From contig SVGD01000009.1 in NCBI GenBank assembly GCA_015056485.1, positions 1-56,360 of the forward strand: a DNA stretch of 56,360 bases. The letters are read 5' to 3'. This DNA is from Clostridiales bacterium (lineage in GTDB: Bacteria; Bacillota; Clostridia; TANB77; CAG-508). The notes under the pieces were generated by a model that saw nothing but the letters and a program-made list of their open reading frames with translations, was not told the DNA's origin and did not search any database. The position numbers and the translations under genes are program-made. Below are positions 1-9,431 of the stretch, one piece after another (the first letter of the stretch is position 1; each line of letters starts with the position of its first letter).

Positions 1-152
1 GTTCTACATTAAAGGCAAATGGTTTAGAAATTATTGATAAAGTATCAGATATTTCAACAAGATTAATAGCAAATAAAGTTAGTTTAAAATATAAAAGTGA
101 AGAAATATACAACTTAGTAGATAGATTCTATGATAAAATAAAAAAAGAATAA
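1..152 (+). CDS. hisG: ATP phosphoribosyltransferase, 3' end (partial)
   Basis: The reading frame open from base 3 to the TAA at 150-152 encodes about 49 residues that look like the C-terminus of short-form HisG. The segments LKANGLEIIDKVSDIST and RLIANKVSLKYKSEEI match the usual end of the second lobe (ANGL..., ..ARLIVN..SYK...). HisG condenses ATP with PRPP in the first step of histidine synthesis. The rest of the gene lies outside the window. It is followed 11 bases later by hisH in the same direction, which supports the assignment. No C-terminal regulatory domain follows, so this would be the short form that needs HisZ. Confidence 0.75.
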   Translation, partial: STLKANGLEIIDKVSDISTRLIANKVSLKYKSEEIYNLVDRFYDKIKKE

Positions 153-163
153 GGGGTACTGTA

Positions 164-772
164 ATGATAGTAATTATTGATTATAATGTAGGAAATGTAA
201 AAAGTGTATTAAATGCATGTAAAAGAATAGGATTAGAAGTAATTATTTCAAGAGATGAAGAAAAAATAAAAAAAGCTAAAGGAATAATATTGCCTGGAGT
301 TGGAAGCTTTGCTGTAGCAATGGAAAATTTGAAAAAATATGGATTAGTTGAGATATTAAATGATAGGAAAGAAAATAATATTCCAATTATAGGAATATGT
401 TTAGGAATGCAAATATTATTTGAAAAAGGTTTTGAAGTTGAAGAATGTAAAGGATTAGGCTATTTAAAAGGAAATGTTGATATGATTAAAACAACAGAAA
501 AATTACCACATATGGGATGGAATCAATTATATTTTAATAGACAAAATCAAATATTAAAAAATATTAAAGAAACAGAGGATGTTTATTTTGTACATTCTTT
601 CATGGCAGATTTTAATACTGAAAATGTTATTGCATATACAGAATATGGTGGAGTGAAAATTCCTGCAATAGTAGGAATGGACAATGTAATAGGATGTCAA
701 TTTCACCCTGAAAAGAGTGGAGAAGTTGGAGAAAGAATATTAAGAGCTTGGAAGGAGATTGTAGAATGTTAG
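164..772 (+). CDS. hisH: Imidazole glycerol phosphate synthase, glutaminase subunit
   Basis: HisH hydrolyses glutamine and channels ammonia to HisF, which makes IGP and AICAR. The 202-residue protein has the class I amidotransferase layout: oxyanion-loop motif LPGVGSF near residue 43, nucleophile Cys79 in GICLGMQ, and His181/Glu183 in QFHPEKSG. Its length is normal. The ATG lies after GGGGTACTGTA, a modest ribosome site. Its end overlaps the hisA start by seven bases, and hisF is two genes downstream, as expected for partners of one complex. Confidence 0.95.
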   Translation: MIVIIDYNVGNVKSVLNACKRIGLEVIISRDEEKIKKAKGIILPGVGSFAVAMENLKKYGLVEILNDRKENNIPIIGICLGMQILFEKGFEVEECKGLGYLKGNVDMIKTTEKLPHMGWNQLYFNRQNQILKNIKETEDVYFVHSFMADFNTENVIAYTEYGGVKIPAIVGMDNVIGCQFHPEKSGEVGERILRAWKEIVEC

Positions 773-1492
773 TAATACCTGCAATAGATTTAAAAGATGG
801 AGAAGCGGTTAGATTATATAAAGGAGACTATGCTCAAAAAGTAGTATACAGTAAAGAACCAGAAAAATTAGCAAAAGAATTTGAAAATATGGGAGCTAAA
901 TTTCTACATGTAGTTGACCTAGATGGAGCTAAGGATGGGGAATGTACGAATTTAGAAACAATTAAAAAAATCAGAGAAAGTATAACTATACCAATGGAAA
1001 TCGGTGGAGGAATTCGAAATGAAAAAACAGTTAGTTTATACTTAGACGAAATAGGAATAAATAGGGTAATATTAGGAACATCTGCAATAAATAATCCAGA
1101 TTTCTTAAATGAAATGATTAAAAAGTACGGACCAGAAAAAATAGTTGTTGGTGTTGATGTAAAAGATGGATTTGTTTCAATTTCTGGATGGCTTGAAAAA
1201 AGTGAAGTAAATTATTTGGATTTTATAAAAGAATTAGAAAAAATTGGCGTTAAATATATAGTTGCTACAGATATATCTAAAGATGGAACACTATCACGGT
1301 CCTAATTTTAATATGTATAAGAACATAAAAAAAGGAGCTAATATTAATATTATTGTTTCAGGTGGAATAAAAGATGCTGAAAATATATTTGAAGTGAAGA
1401 AATTAGATTATTATGGGTGTATAGTGGGAAAAGCATATTATGAAAAAAGAATAGATTTAGCGGAGGTAATAAAATGCTTAGAAAAAGAATAA
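766..1492 (+). CDS. hisA: HisA isomerase, interrupted by an apparent +1 frameshift at CGG 1297-1299
   Basis: HisA isomerises ProFAR to PRFAR. Starting at ATG 766 (better than the upstream TTG, because homologues begin [10 protein letters not shown]), the first frame carries catalytic Asp8 and a second Asp near 131 in GVDVKDG. It runs to DGTLS, then reads CGG TCC TAA and stops at 1305. Skipping the single C at 1297 gives S-G-P-N, exactly the family motif, and continues with IIVSGGI and IVGKAYYE to the TAA at 1490-1492. The span of 727 bases is 3n+1, giving 241 residues, the usual HisA length. Everything else is well conserved, so a real decayed pseudogene seems less likely than +1 recoding or a one-base sequence error. 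It overlaps hisF by 19 bases. Confidence 0.88.
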
Positions 1493-2241
1493 TACCTTGT
1501 TTAGATATAAAAAATGGTAAAGTAGTAAAAGGAATTAATTTTGTTGGACTAACAGACATTGGTGATCCTGTTGATTATGCTAAAATGTATGAATTACAAT
1601 GTGCTGATGAAATTGTTTTCTTAGATATAACAGCAAGTTATGAGGAAAGAGCCATAATTAAAGATATAATAGAAAAAGGTGCGAATGAATTAAGGATTCC
1701 ATTAACTGTTGGTGGAGGAATAAGAACAATAAATGATTTTAGAGAAATTCTAAAAAGTGGAGCAGACAAAGTGTCAATTAATTCTGCAGCAGTAAAAAAT
1801 CCTGAGCTTATAACAGAAGCTTCTAAAGAATTTGGAGCTCAATGTGTGGTTGTAGCAATCGATGGCAAAAGAGACGAAGAAGGTAATTTTAAAGTATTCG
1901 TAAAAGGTGGACGTGAAAATACAGGATTAGATTTAATTGAATGGGCTAAAAAATGTGAAGAACTTGGTGCAGGAGAAATATTATTAACTTCAATGGATGC
2001 AGATGGAACTAAAAAGGGATATGATATAGAAATGACAAAAAGAGTTGTTGAGAATGTAAATATTCCTGTAATAGCAAGTGGAGGATGCGGAAGCATACAA
2101 GATATAGTTCAAGTTTTTAAAGAAACTAATTGTGATGCTGCTTTAGTAGCTTCATTATTCCATTACAAAGAAGCAACAATAGATGAAGTAAAAGAAGAAT
2201 TAGAAAAAAATGATATTAGTGTTAGGAGGATTAATGAATGA
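1474..2241 (+). CDS. hisF: Imidazole glycerol phosphate synthase, cyclase subunit
   Basis: HisF is the TIM-barrel cyclase that uses ammonia from HisH to turn PRFAR into IGP and AICAR. The 255-residue protein shows both catalytic aspartates, Asp11 ([10 protein letters not shown]) and Asp130 ([10 protein letters not shown]). The phosphate-binding loops VGGGIRT and ASGGCGS of the two half-barrels are present. The GGAGG at 1462-1466 gives a spacing of 7 bases to ATG 1474. The start lies inside the end of hisA and the end overlaps hisIE by ATGA, so the cluster is translationally coupled. Confidence 0.96.
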   Translation: MLRKRIIPCLDIKNGKVVKGINFVGLTDIGDPVDYAKMYELQCADEIVFLDITASYEERAIIKDIIEKGANELRIPLTVGGGIRTINDFREILKSGADKVSINSAAVKNPELITEASKEFGAQCVVVAIDGKRDEEGNFKVFVKGGRENTGLDLIEWAKKCEELGAGEILLTSMDADGTKKGYDIEMTKRVVENVNIPVIASGGCGSIQDIVQVFKETNCDAALVASLFHYKEATIDEVKEELEKNDISVRRINE

Positions 2242-2885
2242 AACCAGATTTTGAAAAAATGGAATTGATTCCAGCTATAGTACAAGATTTTTATACAAAA
2301 GAAGTGCTTATGTTAGCATATGTAAATGAAGAAAGCTATGATTATATGCTAAAAAACAAAGAAACATGTTTTTATTCAAGAAGTAGAAAAGAATTATGGC
2401 ATAAAGGAGAAACTTCAGGACACTATCAAAAAATAAAAAGTATATCATTAGACTGTGACAAAGATACACTATTAATTCAAGTAGAACAAATAGGAGCGGC
2501 TTGTCATACAGGAAGTTATTCATGTTTCTTTAATGAGGTTCAAACATCTGAAGAAGAATACAATAATTTAATAATTGAAGAAGTATATAAAATGATAAAA
2601 GACAGAAAAGAAAATCCAAGAGAAGGCTCGTACACAAATTATCTTTTAGAAAAAGGTGTAGATAAAATCTGTAAGAAAATAGGAGAAGAAGCTTCAGAAA
2701 CAATTATTGCAGCAAAAAATACAGATAAAGAAGAATTGATTGGAGAAATTAGTGATTTAGCATATCACGTGTTAGTACTAATGTTAGATAAGAATATAAC
2801 AGTTGAAGATATAAAAATGAAATTATCTGAAAGACATAAAATTGAAGGAAACAAAAAACAAGAAAATAAAAAAGGAGCCTATTAA
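2238..2885 (+). CDS. hisIE: Bifunctional phosphoribosyl-AMP cyclohydrolase / phosphoribosyl-ATP pyrophosphatase
   Basis: This fusion performs steps 2 and 3 of histidine synthesis. The N-terminal HisI domain (about 1-105) has the metal and cysteine motif [12 protein letters not shown] and the [14 protein letters not shown] segment. The C-terminal HisE domain (about 110-200) has the helical MazG-like motif [13 protein letters not shown] with acidic metal ligands. The length of 215 is typical of the fused form. It starts in an ATGA overlap with hisF and is the last his gene. A TGTAGGGG palindrome follows the stop within a few bases. Confidence 0.95.
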   Translation: MKPDFEKMELIPAIVQDFYTKEVLMLAYVNEESYDYMLKNKETCFYSRSRKELWHKGETSGHYQKIKSISLDCDKDTLLIQVEQIGAACHTGSYSCFFNEVQTSEEEYNNLIIEEVYKMIKDRKENPREGSYTNYLLEKGVDKICKKIGEEASETIIAAKNTDKEELIGEISDLAYHVLVLMLDKNITVEDIKMKLSERHKIEGNKKQENKKGAY

Positions 2886-2891
2886 TTATGA

Positions 2892-2920
2892 TGTAGGGGT
2901 CGACGCCCTCGGCGACTCGC
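2892..2920. repeat. TGTAGGGG palindromic repeat, copy 1
   Basis: It begins TGTAGGGG and contains an imperfect GC-rich inverted repeat (CGACGCC, CTC, GGCGACTCG). GC content jumps sharply against the AT-rich surroundings. It lies just after the his operon stop. The same left end recurs at 11832, 33772, 35951, 52159, 53357 and 53498 with different cores. Confidence 0.75.
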
Positions 2921-2962
2921 GCTCCGAAGAATTACTTTATGTTTTTTATATATAAACAAACT

Positions 2963-3027
2963 AAAGCTAAAATATTAATTTTTGAAAATGAAGGTCTCAT
3001 TTGTCAAAAATTAATTATTTTATCTTT
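2963..3027. repeat. AT-rich imperfect palindrome, copy 1
   Basis: The left arm (2963-2991) starts AAAGCTAAAATATTAAT and the right arm (2997-3027) is its near reverse complement. It closely matches 33827-33890 over its whole length, and both copies follow a TGTAGGGG repeat by a few tens of bases. It could act as a stem-loop at operon ends. A 78-codon open frame crossing it has no ribosome site and I do not regard it as a gene. Confidence 0.65.
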
Positions 3028-3098
3028 TTTTTTATATTGCAACCATGAAATTCATATGTTAAAATTTATAATTGAAAAAAACAAAATTGGGGAAAAAA

Positions 3099-3620
3099 AT
3101 GAAAAAAATATATTTGATATTAACGCATACAGGAACACCACTTGCAAATTTTATAAGATTTTATACAAAAGATGAATTCTCACATGTATCAATTGCTTTA
3201 GATAAAGAATTACAAGAGATGTATAGCTTTGGTAGATTAAATCCTTACAATGCCTTTGTAGGCGGATTTGTACATGAATATATTGATAAAGGAACATTTA
3301 AAAGATTTAAAAATACTTATGCAAGAATTTATTCTATGGATATAGAGGATGAAAAGTATGATTTACTAGAGAAAAAAATTAGAAATTTTCAAGAAAAAAA
3401 AGATGATTATAAGTTTAATGTTATAGGTATGTTTGCAGTAGGATTAAATAAAAAAATTAAATATGATAAAGCATTATATTGTGCAGAGTTTGTAAAATGT
3501 ATCATGGATGAATCACAAATTGAAAATAATCTGCCAGAAATAGTAAAACCAGAAAACTTTAAAGATTTAGCAGGATTAAAAGAAATATATAGAGGAAAGT
3601 TAAAAGAATATAAATATTAA
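3099..3620 (+). CDS. Papain-fold (YiiX/NlpC-P60-like) hydrolase, putative
   Basis: This is a 173-residue protein starting at ATG 3099 after GGGGAAAA. An upstream in-frame TTG at 3072 lacks a good site. It begins MKKIYLILTHTGTP and has FSHVSIALD (a histidine with a following strand) and later YCAEFVK (a cysteine). That order, His before Cys, is typical of circularly permuted NlpC/P60-like families that act on amide or thioester bonds. There is no signal peptide. It stands alone between the his and pyr operons. The fold assignment comes from motif pattern only; the substrate is unknown. Confidence 0.55.
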   Translation: MKKIYLILTHTGTPLANFIRFYTKDEFSHVSIALDKELQEMYSFGRLNPYNAFVGGFVHEYIDKGTFKRFKNTYARIYSMDIEDEKYDLLEKKIRNFQEKKDDYKFNVIGMFAVGLNKKIKYDKALYCAEFVKCIMDESQIENNLPEIVKPENFKDLAGLKEIYRGKLKEYKY

Positions 3621-3630
3621 CATTTTTTAC

Positions 3631-3659
3631 TTGACAATAATCGATATTTTTTGTATTAT
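3631..3659 (+). promoter_or_regulatory. Sigma-A promoter of the pyr operon
   Basis: TTGACA (3631-3636), a 17-base spacer, and TATTAT (3654-3659). The predicted leader before pyrC is only about 30 bases, too short for a PyrR attenuator, so attenuation control at this position is unlikely. Confidence 0.8.
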
Positions 3660-3695
3660 TAAATACAGTGAGTAAAAAAAGAAAGGATGATTTTT

Positions 3696-4961
3696 GTGAA
3701 AATTTTATTAAAAAACGCCATGGCTTTTGTTGATAAAAAATTTACAAAATGCGATATTTCTATTGAAGATAATGTAATTAAAAATATTTCTACAATCATT
3801 CCTCCTATGGAGGACGATTTTGTAATTGATTTAAAAAGCAATTACCTTTTACCAGGTTTAATAGATGTTCATGTTCATCTAAGGGAACCTGGTTTTATTT
3901 ATAAAGAAACAGTAGAAACAGGAAGTATGGCAGGAGCAAAAGGAGGATACACATCAATTTGTGCAATGCCTAATTTAAATCCTGTACCAGATTCTATGGA
4001 AAATTTAAAAATCGAATTAGAAGCAATAGAAAAAACAGCAAATATAAATGTTTATCCATATGGAGCTATTACTAAAGAGGAAAAAGGAGAAGAACTTTCT
4101 GACATGGAAGAAATGTCAAAGTATATAATTGCTTTTTCTGATGATGGTAAAGGTATTCAAGAAGAAAACATGATGCTTGAAGCAATGAATAAAGCTAAAG
4201 AATTAAATAAAATTATTGCAGCACATTGTGAAGTAAATGCATTATTAAACAATGGATACATTCATGATGGGGAATATGCTAAAATACATGGACACAGAGG
4301 AATTTGTTCAGAAAGCGAATGGAAAGAAATTGAAAGAGATATTGAACTAGCTAAAAAAACAGGAGTTAAATACCATGTATGTCATATTTCTACAAAAGAA
4401 AGTGTTGAATTAATCAGAAAAGCAAAAAAAGCTCATGTTGATATAACATGTGAAACAGGTCCACATTATTTAATTCTAGATGATATGATGTTGCAAGAAG
4501 ATGGAAGATTTAAAATGAATCCTCCAATAAGAAGTAAAGAAGATAGACAGGCTTTAATTGAAGGAATATTAGATGGAACTATTGATATGATTGCAACAGA
4601 CCATGCGCCACACTCAGAAGAAGAAAAGAGTAAAGGACTAGAAAAAAGTGTTATGGGTATAGTTGGATTAGAAACTGCATTTCCTTTACTATATACATAC
4701 TTCGTTAAAGAAGGAATTATAAGCTTAGAAAAATTAGTTGAACTTATGAATACTAATCCAAGAGAAAGATTTGAAATTGGAACAGAAATTAAAGTTGGAG
4801 AAAAAGCAGATTTAACAGTCTACGATTTAAATGAAAAATATATTATTGATTCAAATAACTTCGCATCAAAAGGAAAAAGCACACCATTTAATGGATATGA
4901 AGTATTTGGTAAATGTAAAATGACAATGGTTGGTGGAAAAATAATATTTAACGAAATATAG
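3696..4961 (+). CDS. pyrC: Dihydroorotase, first gene of the pyr operon
   Basis: PyrC closes carbamoyl-aspartate to dihydroorotate. The 421-residue class I amidohydrolase has the zinc motif DVHVHLREPG near residue 55, HCE, HISTKES and a final DHAPHS. I prefer GTG 3696 over ATG 3687: the AAAGGA at 3682-3687 would overlap that ATG but stands 8 bases before the GTG, and homologues begin MKIL(L/I)KNA. It is followed by pyrK after 30 bases. Confidence 0.94.
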   Translation: MKILLKNAMAFVDKKFTKCDISIEDNVIKNISTIIPPMEDDFVIDLKSNYLLPGLIDVHVHLREPGFIYKETVETGSMAGAKGGYTSICAMPNLNPVPDSMENLKIELEAIEKTANINVYPYGAITKEEKGEELSDMEEMSKYIIAFSDDGKGIQEENMMLEAMNKAKELNKIIAAHCEVNALLNNGYIHDGEYAKIHGHRGICSESEWKEIERDIELAKKTGVKYHVCHISTKESVELIRKAKKAHVDITCETGPHYLILDDMMLQEDGRFKMNPPIRSKEDRQALIEGILDGTIDMIATDHAPHSEEEKSKGLEKSVMGIVGLETAFPLLYTYFVKEGIISLEKLVELMNTNPRERFEIGTEIKVGEKADLTVYDLNEKYIIDSNNFASKGKSTPFNGYEVFGKCKMTMVGGKIIFNEI

Positions 4962-4991
4962 TTTTTCACTAATGTGAAAAAAGGAGGAAAA

Positions 4992-5729
4992 ATGTATAAA
5001 AGAGATTGTTATGAAGTAAAGTCAAATAAAAATATTGCAAATTTAGTGTATGAAATGGTTCTTGAAGGACCTACTACAGATATTACAGCTCCAGGTCAAT
5101 TTATAAATATTGAAATTGATGGTTTTTATTTAAGAAGACCGATTTCTATATGTGAGTATAATGAAAATACTATAAAAATTATTTATAAAGTTGTAGGAGA
5201 AGGAACAGAAGTTTTAGCTAAATTAGAAAGTGGAGCAAAACTTGATGTTTTAACAGGTTTAGGAAATGGATTTAAAACAATTAAGTGTGGAGACAAACCT
5301 TTATTAATAGGAGGAGGAGTTGGAACTCCACCAATGTATCAATTATGTAAAAATTTAATTAATGAAGGAAAAGAAGTAACTGTTGTTTTAGGATTTAATT
5401 CTAAAGATGATGTTTTTTATGAAGAAGAATTCAAAAAACTAGGAGCAAAAGTATATATTACAACTGCAGATGGTTCTTATGGAACAAAAGGATTTGTAAC
5501 TGATGTTATAAAAGATTTAAATGATTATACTTATTTTTATGCATGTGGACCAGAACCAATGCTAAAAGCAGTATATGATAATACAAATACAACAGGAGAG
5601 TTAAGTTTTGAAGAAAGAATGGGATGTGGATTCGGTGCATGTATGGGATGTAGCTGTAAAACTAAATATGGAAATAAAAGAATATGTGTAGATGGCCCAG
5701 TATTAAAGAAGGAGGAAATAATATGGTAG
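4992..5729 (+). CDS. pyrK: Dihydroorotate dehydrogenase B, electron transfer subunit
   Basis: PyrK carries FAD and a 2Fe-2S cluster and passes electrons from PyrD to NAD+. The 245-residue protein shows the FAD motif RRPISI, the nucleotide loop GGGVGTPPM, and a C-terminal cysteine cluster CGFGACMGCSC...C for the 2Fe-2S centre. The ATG at 4992 follows AAGGAGG; a GTG at 4974 has no site. It overlaps pyrD by seven bases, as usual for this pair. Confidence 0.95.
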   Translation: MYKRDCYEVKSNKNIANLVYEMVLEGPTTDITAPGQFINIEIDGFYLRRPISICEYNENTIKIIYKVVGEGTEVLAKLESGAKLDVLTGLGNGFKTIKCGDKPLLIGGGVGTPPMYQLCKNLINEGKEVTVVLGFNSKDDVFYEEEFKKLGAKVYITTADGSYGTKGFVTDVIKDLNDYTYFYACGPEPMLKAVYDNTNTTGELSFEERMGCGFGACMGCSCKTKYGNKRICVDGPVLKKEEIIW

Positions 5730-6634
5730 ATTTATCAGTTGAGTTAAGTGGATTGAAACTAGATAATCCAATTATTCCAGCAAGTGGAACATTTGGATTT
5801 GGTCATGAGTTTGCTAAATTTTATGATATCAATATGTTAGGTTCTATTTCTTTAAAAGGAACAACACAGGAAGAAAGATTTGGTAATCCAACACCAAGAA
5901 TTGCAGAATGTACAGCAGGTTTAATAAATTCAGTAGGACTTCAAAATCCAGGAATTGATAATGTAATAAAATATCAAATTCCAGAACTTGATAAATATTA
6001 CAATAAAAAAGTTATTGCAAATATAAGTGGATTTTCACTTGATGAATATAAATATTGCTGTGAAAAAATAGACAAATGTGATAAAGTAGGAATAATAGAA
6101 GTAAATATAAGTTGCCCTAATGTTCATAATGGGGGAATGGCTTTTGGAACTGATGCAAAAAATGCTGCAGAAGTTACAAAAGAAATAAAAAAGGTTACAA
6201 CAAAGCCAATATATATTAAGCTTACACCAAATGTAACAAATATTGTAGAGATTGCAAAAGCATGTGAAGATGCAGGTGCTGATGGTATAAGTATGATAAA
6301 TACTTTACTAGGAATGAGAATCAATCCAAAAACTAAAAAGCCAATCATTGCAAACAAAATGGGTGGATTTTCAGGGCCAGCAATTTTCCCTGTTGCACTA
6401 AGAATGATTTATCAAGTTTATGAAGCAGTAAACATTCCTATTATAGGAATGGGCGGAGTAGCTAGTGCAAAAGATGTAATTGAAATGATGCTTGCAGGTG
6501 CTACAGCAGTACAAGTTGGTGCTTCAAATTTGAAAAATCCTTATGCTTGTAAGGAAATTATTGAAGATTTACCTGTACAAATGGAAAAATACAATATTAA
6601 AAGTTTAAAAGAAATTATAGGAGGTGCTCACTAA
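5723..6634 (+). CDS. pyrD: Dihydroorotate dehydrogenase B, catalytic subunit
   Basis: This is a class 1B FMN enzyme oxidising dihydroorotate to orotate. The 303-residue TIM barrel has [11 protein letters not shown] (catalytic Cys of the 1B class), NSVGLQNPG and the phosphate loops MGGVAS and AVQVGAS. The start at ATG 5723 is fixed by AAGGAGG at 5709-5715 inside the pyrK end. It stops in a TAATG overlap with pyrF. Confidence 0.95.
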   Translation: MVDLSVELSGLKLDNPIIPASGTFGFGHEFAKFYDINMLGSISLKGTTQEERFGNPTPRIAECTAGLINSVGLQNPGIDNVIKYQIPELDKYYNKKVIANISGFSLDEYKYCCEKIDKCDKVGIIEVNISCPNVHNGGMAFGTDAKNAAEVTKEIKKVTTKPIYIKLTPNVTNIVEIAKACEDAGADGISMINTLLGMRINPKTKKPIIANKMGGFSGPAIFPVALRMIYQVYEAVNIPIIGMGGVASAKDVIEMMLAGATAVQVGASNLKNPYACKEIIEDLPVQMEKYNIKSLKEIIGGAH

Positions 6635-7332
6635 TGGGTAAAGATGTTATAATTGCTTGTGATTTTAAAAACAGCATAGAAACATTAAATTTTTTAGATA
6701 AGTTTACAGATGAAAAACCATTTTTGAAAATAGGAATGGAGCTATTTTTTGCAGAAGGACCAAGTATTGTTAGAGAAATAAAAAGAAGAGGTCATAAAAT
6801 TTTCTTAGATTTAAAACTTCATGATATACCAAACACAGTTAAAAGTGCTATGGCATCACTTAGTAAATTAGATGTTGATATGTGTAATTTACATGCAAGT
6901 GGAACAATAACAATGATGGAAGCTGCAATAGAAGGATTAACAAGAGAAGATGGGACAAGACCTATTCTTATTGCTGTAACACAGCTTACATCAACAAGTG
7001 AAGAAAGAATGAGAAGTGATATTTTAATTGAAAGACCAATAGATGAAGTTGTAATGCATTATGCACAAAATGCAAAAGTTGCAGGATTAGATGGAGTTGT
7101 TTGTTCACCATTAGAAGCTGGAAAAGTAAAAGAAGCATGTGGTAAAGAATTTTTAACAGTAACTCCAGGTGTTCGTTTTGCAGATGGTGATGTTGGAGAC
7201 CAAGTAAGGGTTACAACACCAGCAAAAGCAAAAGAAATCGGTTCAGATTATATAGTTGTGGGAAGACCGATAACAAAAGCTGAAGACCCAGTTGCAGCAT
7301 ATAGACGTTGTGTAGAAGAATTTGTAGGATAA
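6634..7332 (+). CDS. pyrF: Orotidine 5'-phosphate decarboxylase
   Basis: PyrF decarboxylates OMP to UMP. This is the short bacterial form at 232 residues, with the active-site motif [13 protein letters not shown] (Lys-Asp-Lys network) and terminal phosphate-binding VVGRPIT. AGGAGG lies before ATG 6634, and it shares one base with the pyrD stop. Confidence 0.95.
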   Translation: MGKDVIIACDFKNSIETLNFLDKFTDEKPFLKIGMELFFAEGPSIVREIKRRGHKIFLDLKLHDIPNTVKSAMASLSKLDVDMCNLHASGTITMMEAAIEGLTREDGTRPILIAVTQLTSTSEERMRSDILIERPIDEVVMHYAQNAKVAGLDGVVCSPLEAGKVKEACGKEFLTVTPGVRFADGDVGDQVRVTTPAKAKEIGSDYIVVGRPITKAEDPVAAYRRCVEEFVG

Positions 7333-7351
7333 TTTTTAAGGAGGAAATAAA

Positions 7352-7990
7352 ATGAAAGAATTAGAAAAAGAAATAGCAAAAGGTTTATTATCTATAGAAG
7401 CAATATTTTTAAGACCAGAAGACCCATTTACATGGGCAAGTGGAATAAAAAGCCCAATATATTGTGATAACAGATTAACATTAACAGCACCAGAGGTTAG
7501 AATAAAAGTAGAAGAAGGATTAGCTCAAGTTATAAGAGAAAACTATCCAGAAGCAGAAGTTTTAATGGGAACTAGTACAGCTGGAATAGCACATGCTGCA
7601 ATTACAGGACACATTATGAATTTACCAATGGGATATGTAAGAGCAGGAGCAAAAGATCATGGAAGAAATAATCAAATAGAAGGTTCATTAAAACCAGGAC
7701 AAAAAGTAGTAGTTGTTGAAGATTTAATTTCAACAGGTGGAAGTGTTATAGAAGTTGTAAATGTATTAAGAGAAGCAGGGGCAGAAGTTTTAGGAATAGT
7801 AAGTATATTTACATATGGAATGAAAAAAGGTTTAGACAGATTAAAAGCTGCAAATGTAAAAAATGTAAGTTTATCTAATTTTGATGTAATGGTTGATGTT
7901 GCTGCAGAAGAAGGATATATAAAAGCAGAAGATAAAGAAAGATTAATAGCATTTAGAAACAATCCTAGTGATGAAAGTTGGATAAAATAG
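7352..7990 (+). CDS. pyrE: Orotate phosphoribosyltransferase
   Basis: PyrE joins orotate and PRPP to make OMP. The 212-residue type I PRTase has the PRPP loop [13 protein letters not shown] near residue 115 and the catalytic flexible-loop segment [17 protein letters not shown] precedes ATG 7352 well. pyrB follows after 11 bases. Confidence 0.95.
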   Translation: MKELEKEIAKGLLSIEAIFLRPEDPFTWASGIKSPIYCDNRLTLTAPEVRIKVEEGLAQVIRENYPEAEVLMGTSTAGIAHAAITGHIMNLPMGYVRAGAKDHGRNNQIEGSLKPGQKVVVVEDLISTGGSVIEVVNVLREAGAEVLGIVSIFTYGMKKGLDRLKAANVKNVSLSNFDVMVDVAAEEGYIKAEDKERLIAFRNNPSDESWIK

Positions 7991-8001
7991 GAGGAAAAAA
8001 G

Positions 8002-8916
8002 TTGAGACATTTAATGAATATAACAGATTTTTCTGTTGAAGAAATTAATGAACTTATTGAAGTGTCAAAAGATATAATAAATAATGGTTCTAAATATTCA
8101 GAAAAATGTAAAGGAAAACAATTAGCAACTTTATTTTTTGAACCAAGTACTAGAACAAGATTAAGTTTTGAATCTGCAATGTTAAGCTTAGGGGGAAGTG
8201 TTTTAGGATTTTCTTCAGCAAGTAGTAGTTCAACATCTAAAGGAGAAAGTGTAGGAGATACAATACAAACAGTTAGCTGTTATGCTGATATAATAGCAAT
8301 GAGACATCCTAAAGAAGGTGCACCAGAAGTTGCTGCACAAACTACAATGGTTCCTATAATCAATGCAGGAGATGGAGGACACAATCATCCAACACAAACT
8401 CTTACAGATCTATTAACAATTAGCCAAGAAAAAGGTACATTAGATAATTTAACAATAGGACTTTGTGGAGATTTGAAATTTGGAAGAACAGTACATTCAC
8501 TTATAACAGCAATGAGCAGATATAAAAATGTAAAATTTATACTTATATCTCCAATAGAATTACAATTACCAGATTATATAATAAAAGATGTTCTTGAAAA
8601 AAATAATATTGAATACAAGGTTACTCAAAGTATGGAAGAGTATATGGAAGAACTAGATATTCTATATATGACAAGAGTACAAAAAGAAAGATTTTTCAAT
8701 GAAGCAGATTATATAAGATTAAAAGATTACTATATTTTAGATTGCAATAAATTAGGAAAAGCAAAAAAAGATTTATGTATTATGCATCCATTACCAAGAG
8801 TAAATGAAATTGCAAAAGAGGTTGATTCTGACCCAAGAGCAGCATATTTTAGACAAGTAAAATATGGGAAATATATAAGAATGGCTTTAATCCTAAAATT
8901 ATTAGAAATTAAATAG
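8002..8916 (+). CDS. pyrB: Aspartate carbamoyltransferase, catalytic subunit
   Basis: This is the committed step of pyrimidine synthesis. It shows the carbamoyl-phosphate motif [28 protein letters not shown] and [11 protein letters not shown] take TTG 8002 as the start because TAGGAGG (7988-7994) is 7 bases upstream and homologues begin MRHL. That gives 304 residues, the normal length. It is directly followed by the regulatory subunit, so the holoenzyme is of the PyrB-PyrI type. Confidence 0.94.
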   Translation: MRHLMNITDFSVEEINELIEVSKDIINNGSKYSEKCKGKQLATLFFEPSTRTRLSFESAMLSLGGSVLGFSSASSSSTSKGESVGDTIQTVSCYADIIAMRHPKEGAPEVAAQTTMVPIINAGDGGHNHPTQTLTDLLTISQEKGTLDNLTIGLCGDLKFGRTVHSLITAMSRYKNVKFILISPIELQLPDYIIKDVLEKNNIEYKVTQSMEEYMEELDILYMTRVQKERFFNEADYIRLKDYYILDCNKLGKAKKDLCIMHPLPRVNEIAKEVDSDPRAAYFRQVKYGKYIRMALILKLLEIK

Positions 8917-8926
8917 AGGTATAAAA

Positions 8927-9349
8927 ATGAATATAGATAGTATAACAAATGGTTATGTAATAGACCATATAGAAGCTGGAAAAAGCATGCAAATATATGA
9001 ATATTTAAATCTTGGAGATTTAGATTGTTCAGTTGCAATAATAAGAAATGTAAAAAGTAAAAGAACTGAAAAAAAAGATATAATAAAAATAGATGAATTC
9101 ATTGATATAAATATGGATGTACTAGGATATCTTGCTCCAGATATTACAGTTAATGTAATAAAAAATGGAGAAATTATAGAAAAGAAACATATGGAATTAC
9201 CTGAAGAATTAAAAAATATAATCAAATGTGAGAATCCAAGATGTATTACTTCTGTTGAACAAGATTTAGATAACATATTTAAATTAACTGATAGAGAAAA
9301 TAGAGTTTACAGATGTAAATACTGTGAATCAAAAGCAAAAAATAATTAA
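8927..9349 (+). CDS. pyrI: Aspartate carbamoyltransferase, regulatory subunit
   Basis: PyrI binds nucleotide effectors and docks to PyrB through a zinc site. The 140-residue protein has the four zinc cysteines in the C-terminal third (CENPRC and CKYC). It is the last gene of the pyr operon, ending just before a strong terminator. Confidence 0.94.
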   Translation: MNIDSITNGYVIDHIEAGKSMQIYEYLNLGDLDCSVAIIRNVKSKRTEKKDIIKIDEFIDINMDVLGYLAPDITVNVIKNGEIIEKKHMELPEELKNIIKCENPRCITSVEQDLDNIFKLTDRENRVYRCKYCESKAKNN

Positions 9350-9353
9350 GACA

Positions 9354-9392
9354 AAAACGGGGAAGATTGTAGTACACAATTTTCCCCGTTTT
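9354..9392. terminator. Bidirectional terminator between pyrI and the MYG1-family gene
   Basis: A 17-base inverted repeat (9354-9370 with 9376-9392), with A-runs on the left and T-runs on the right and one G-T pair. It separates convergent genes, so it likely serves both strands. Confidence 0.85.
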
Positions 9393-9431
9393 GCCAGCTA
9401 CTAAACCGTTTAGAGGTTTGCTTTGCTGTTT

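Noticed and set aside
766..1492. Calling hisA a decayed pseudogene
   Set aside because: Only one base breaks it, no other decay is visible, and four more sites show the same C-before-GG pattern, which points to a common cause.
2939..3175. 78-codon frame after the his operon
   Set aside because: No ribosome site, and it runs through the AT palindrome and overlaps the start of the 3099 gene in another frame.
3660..3695. PyrR attenuator before pyrC
   Set aside because: The leader is only about 30 bases and shows no anti-antiterminator structure.
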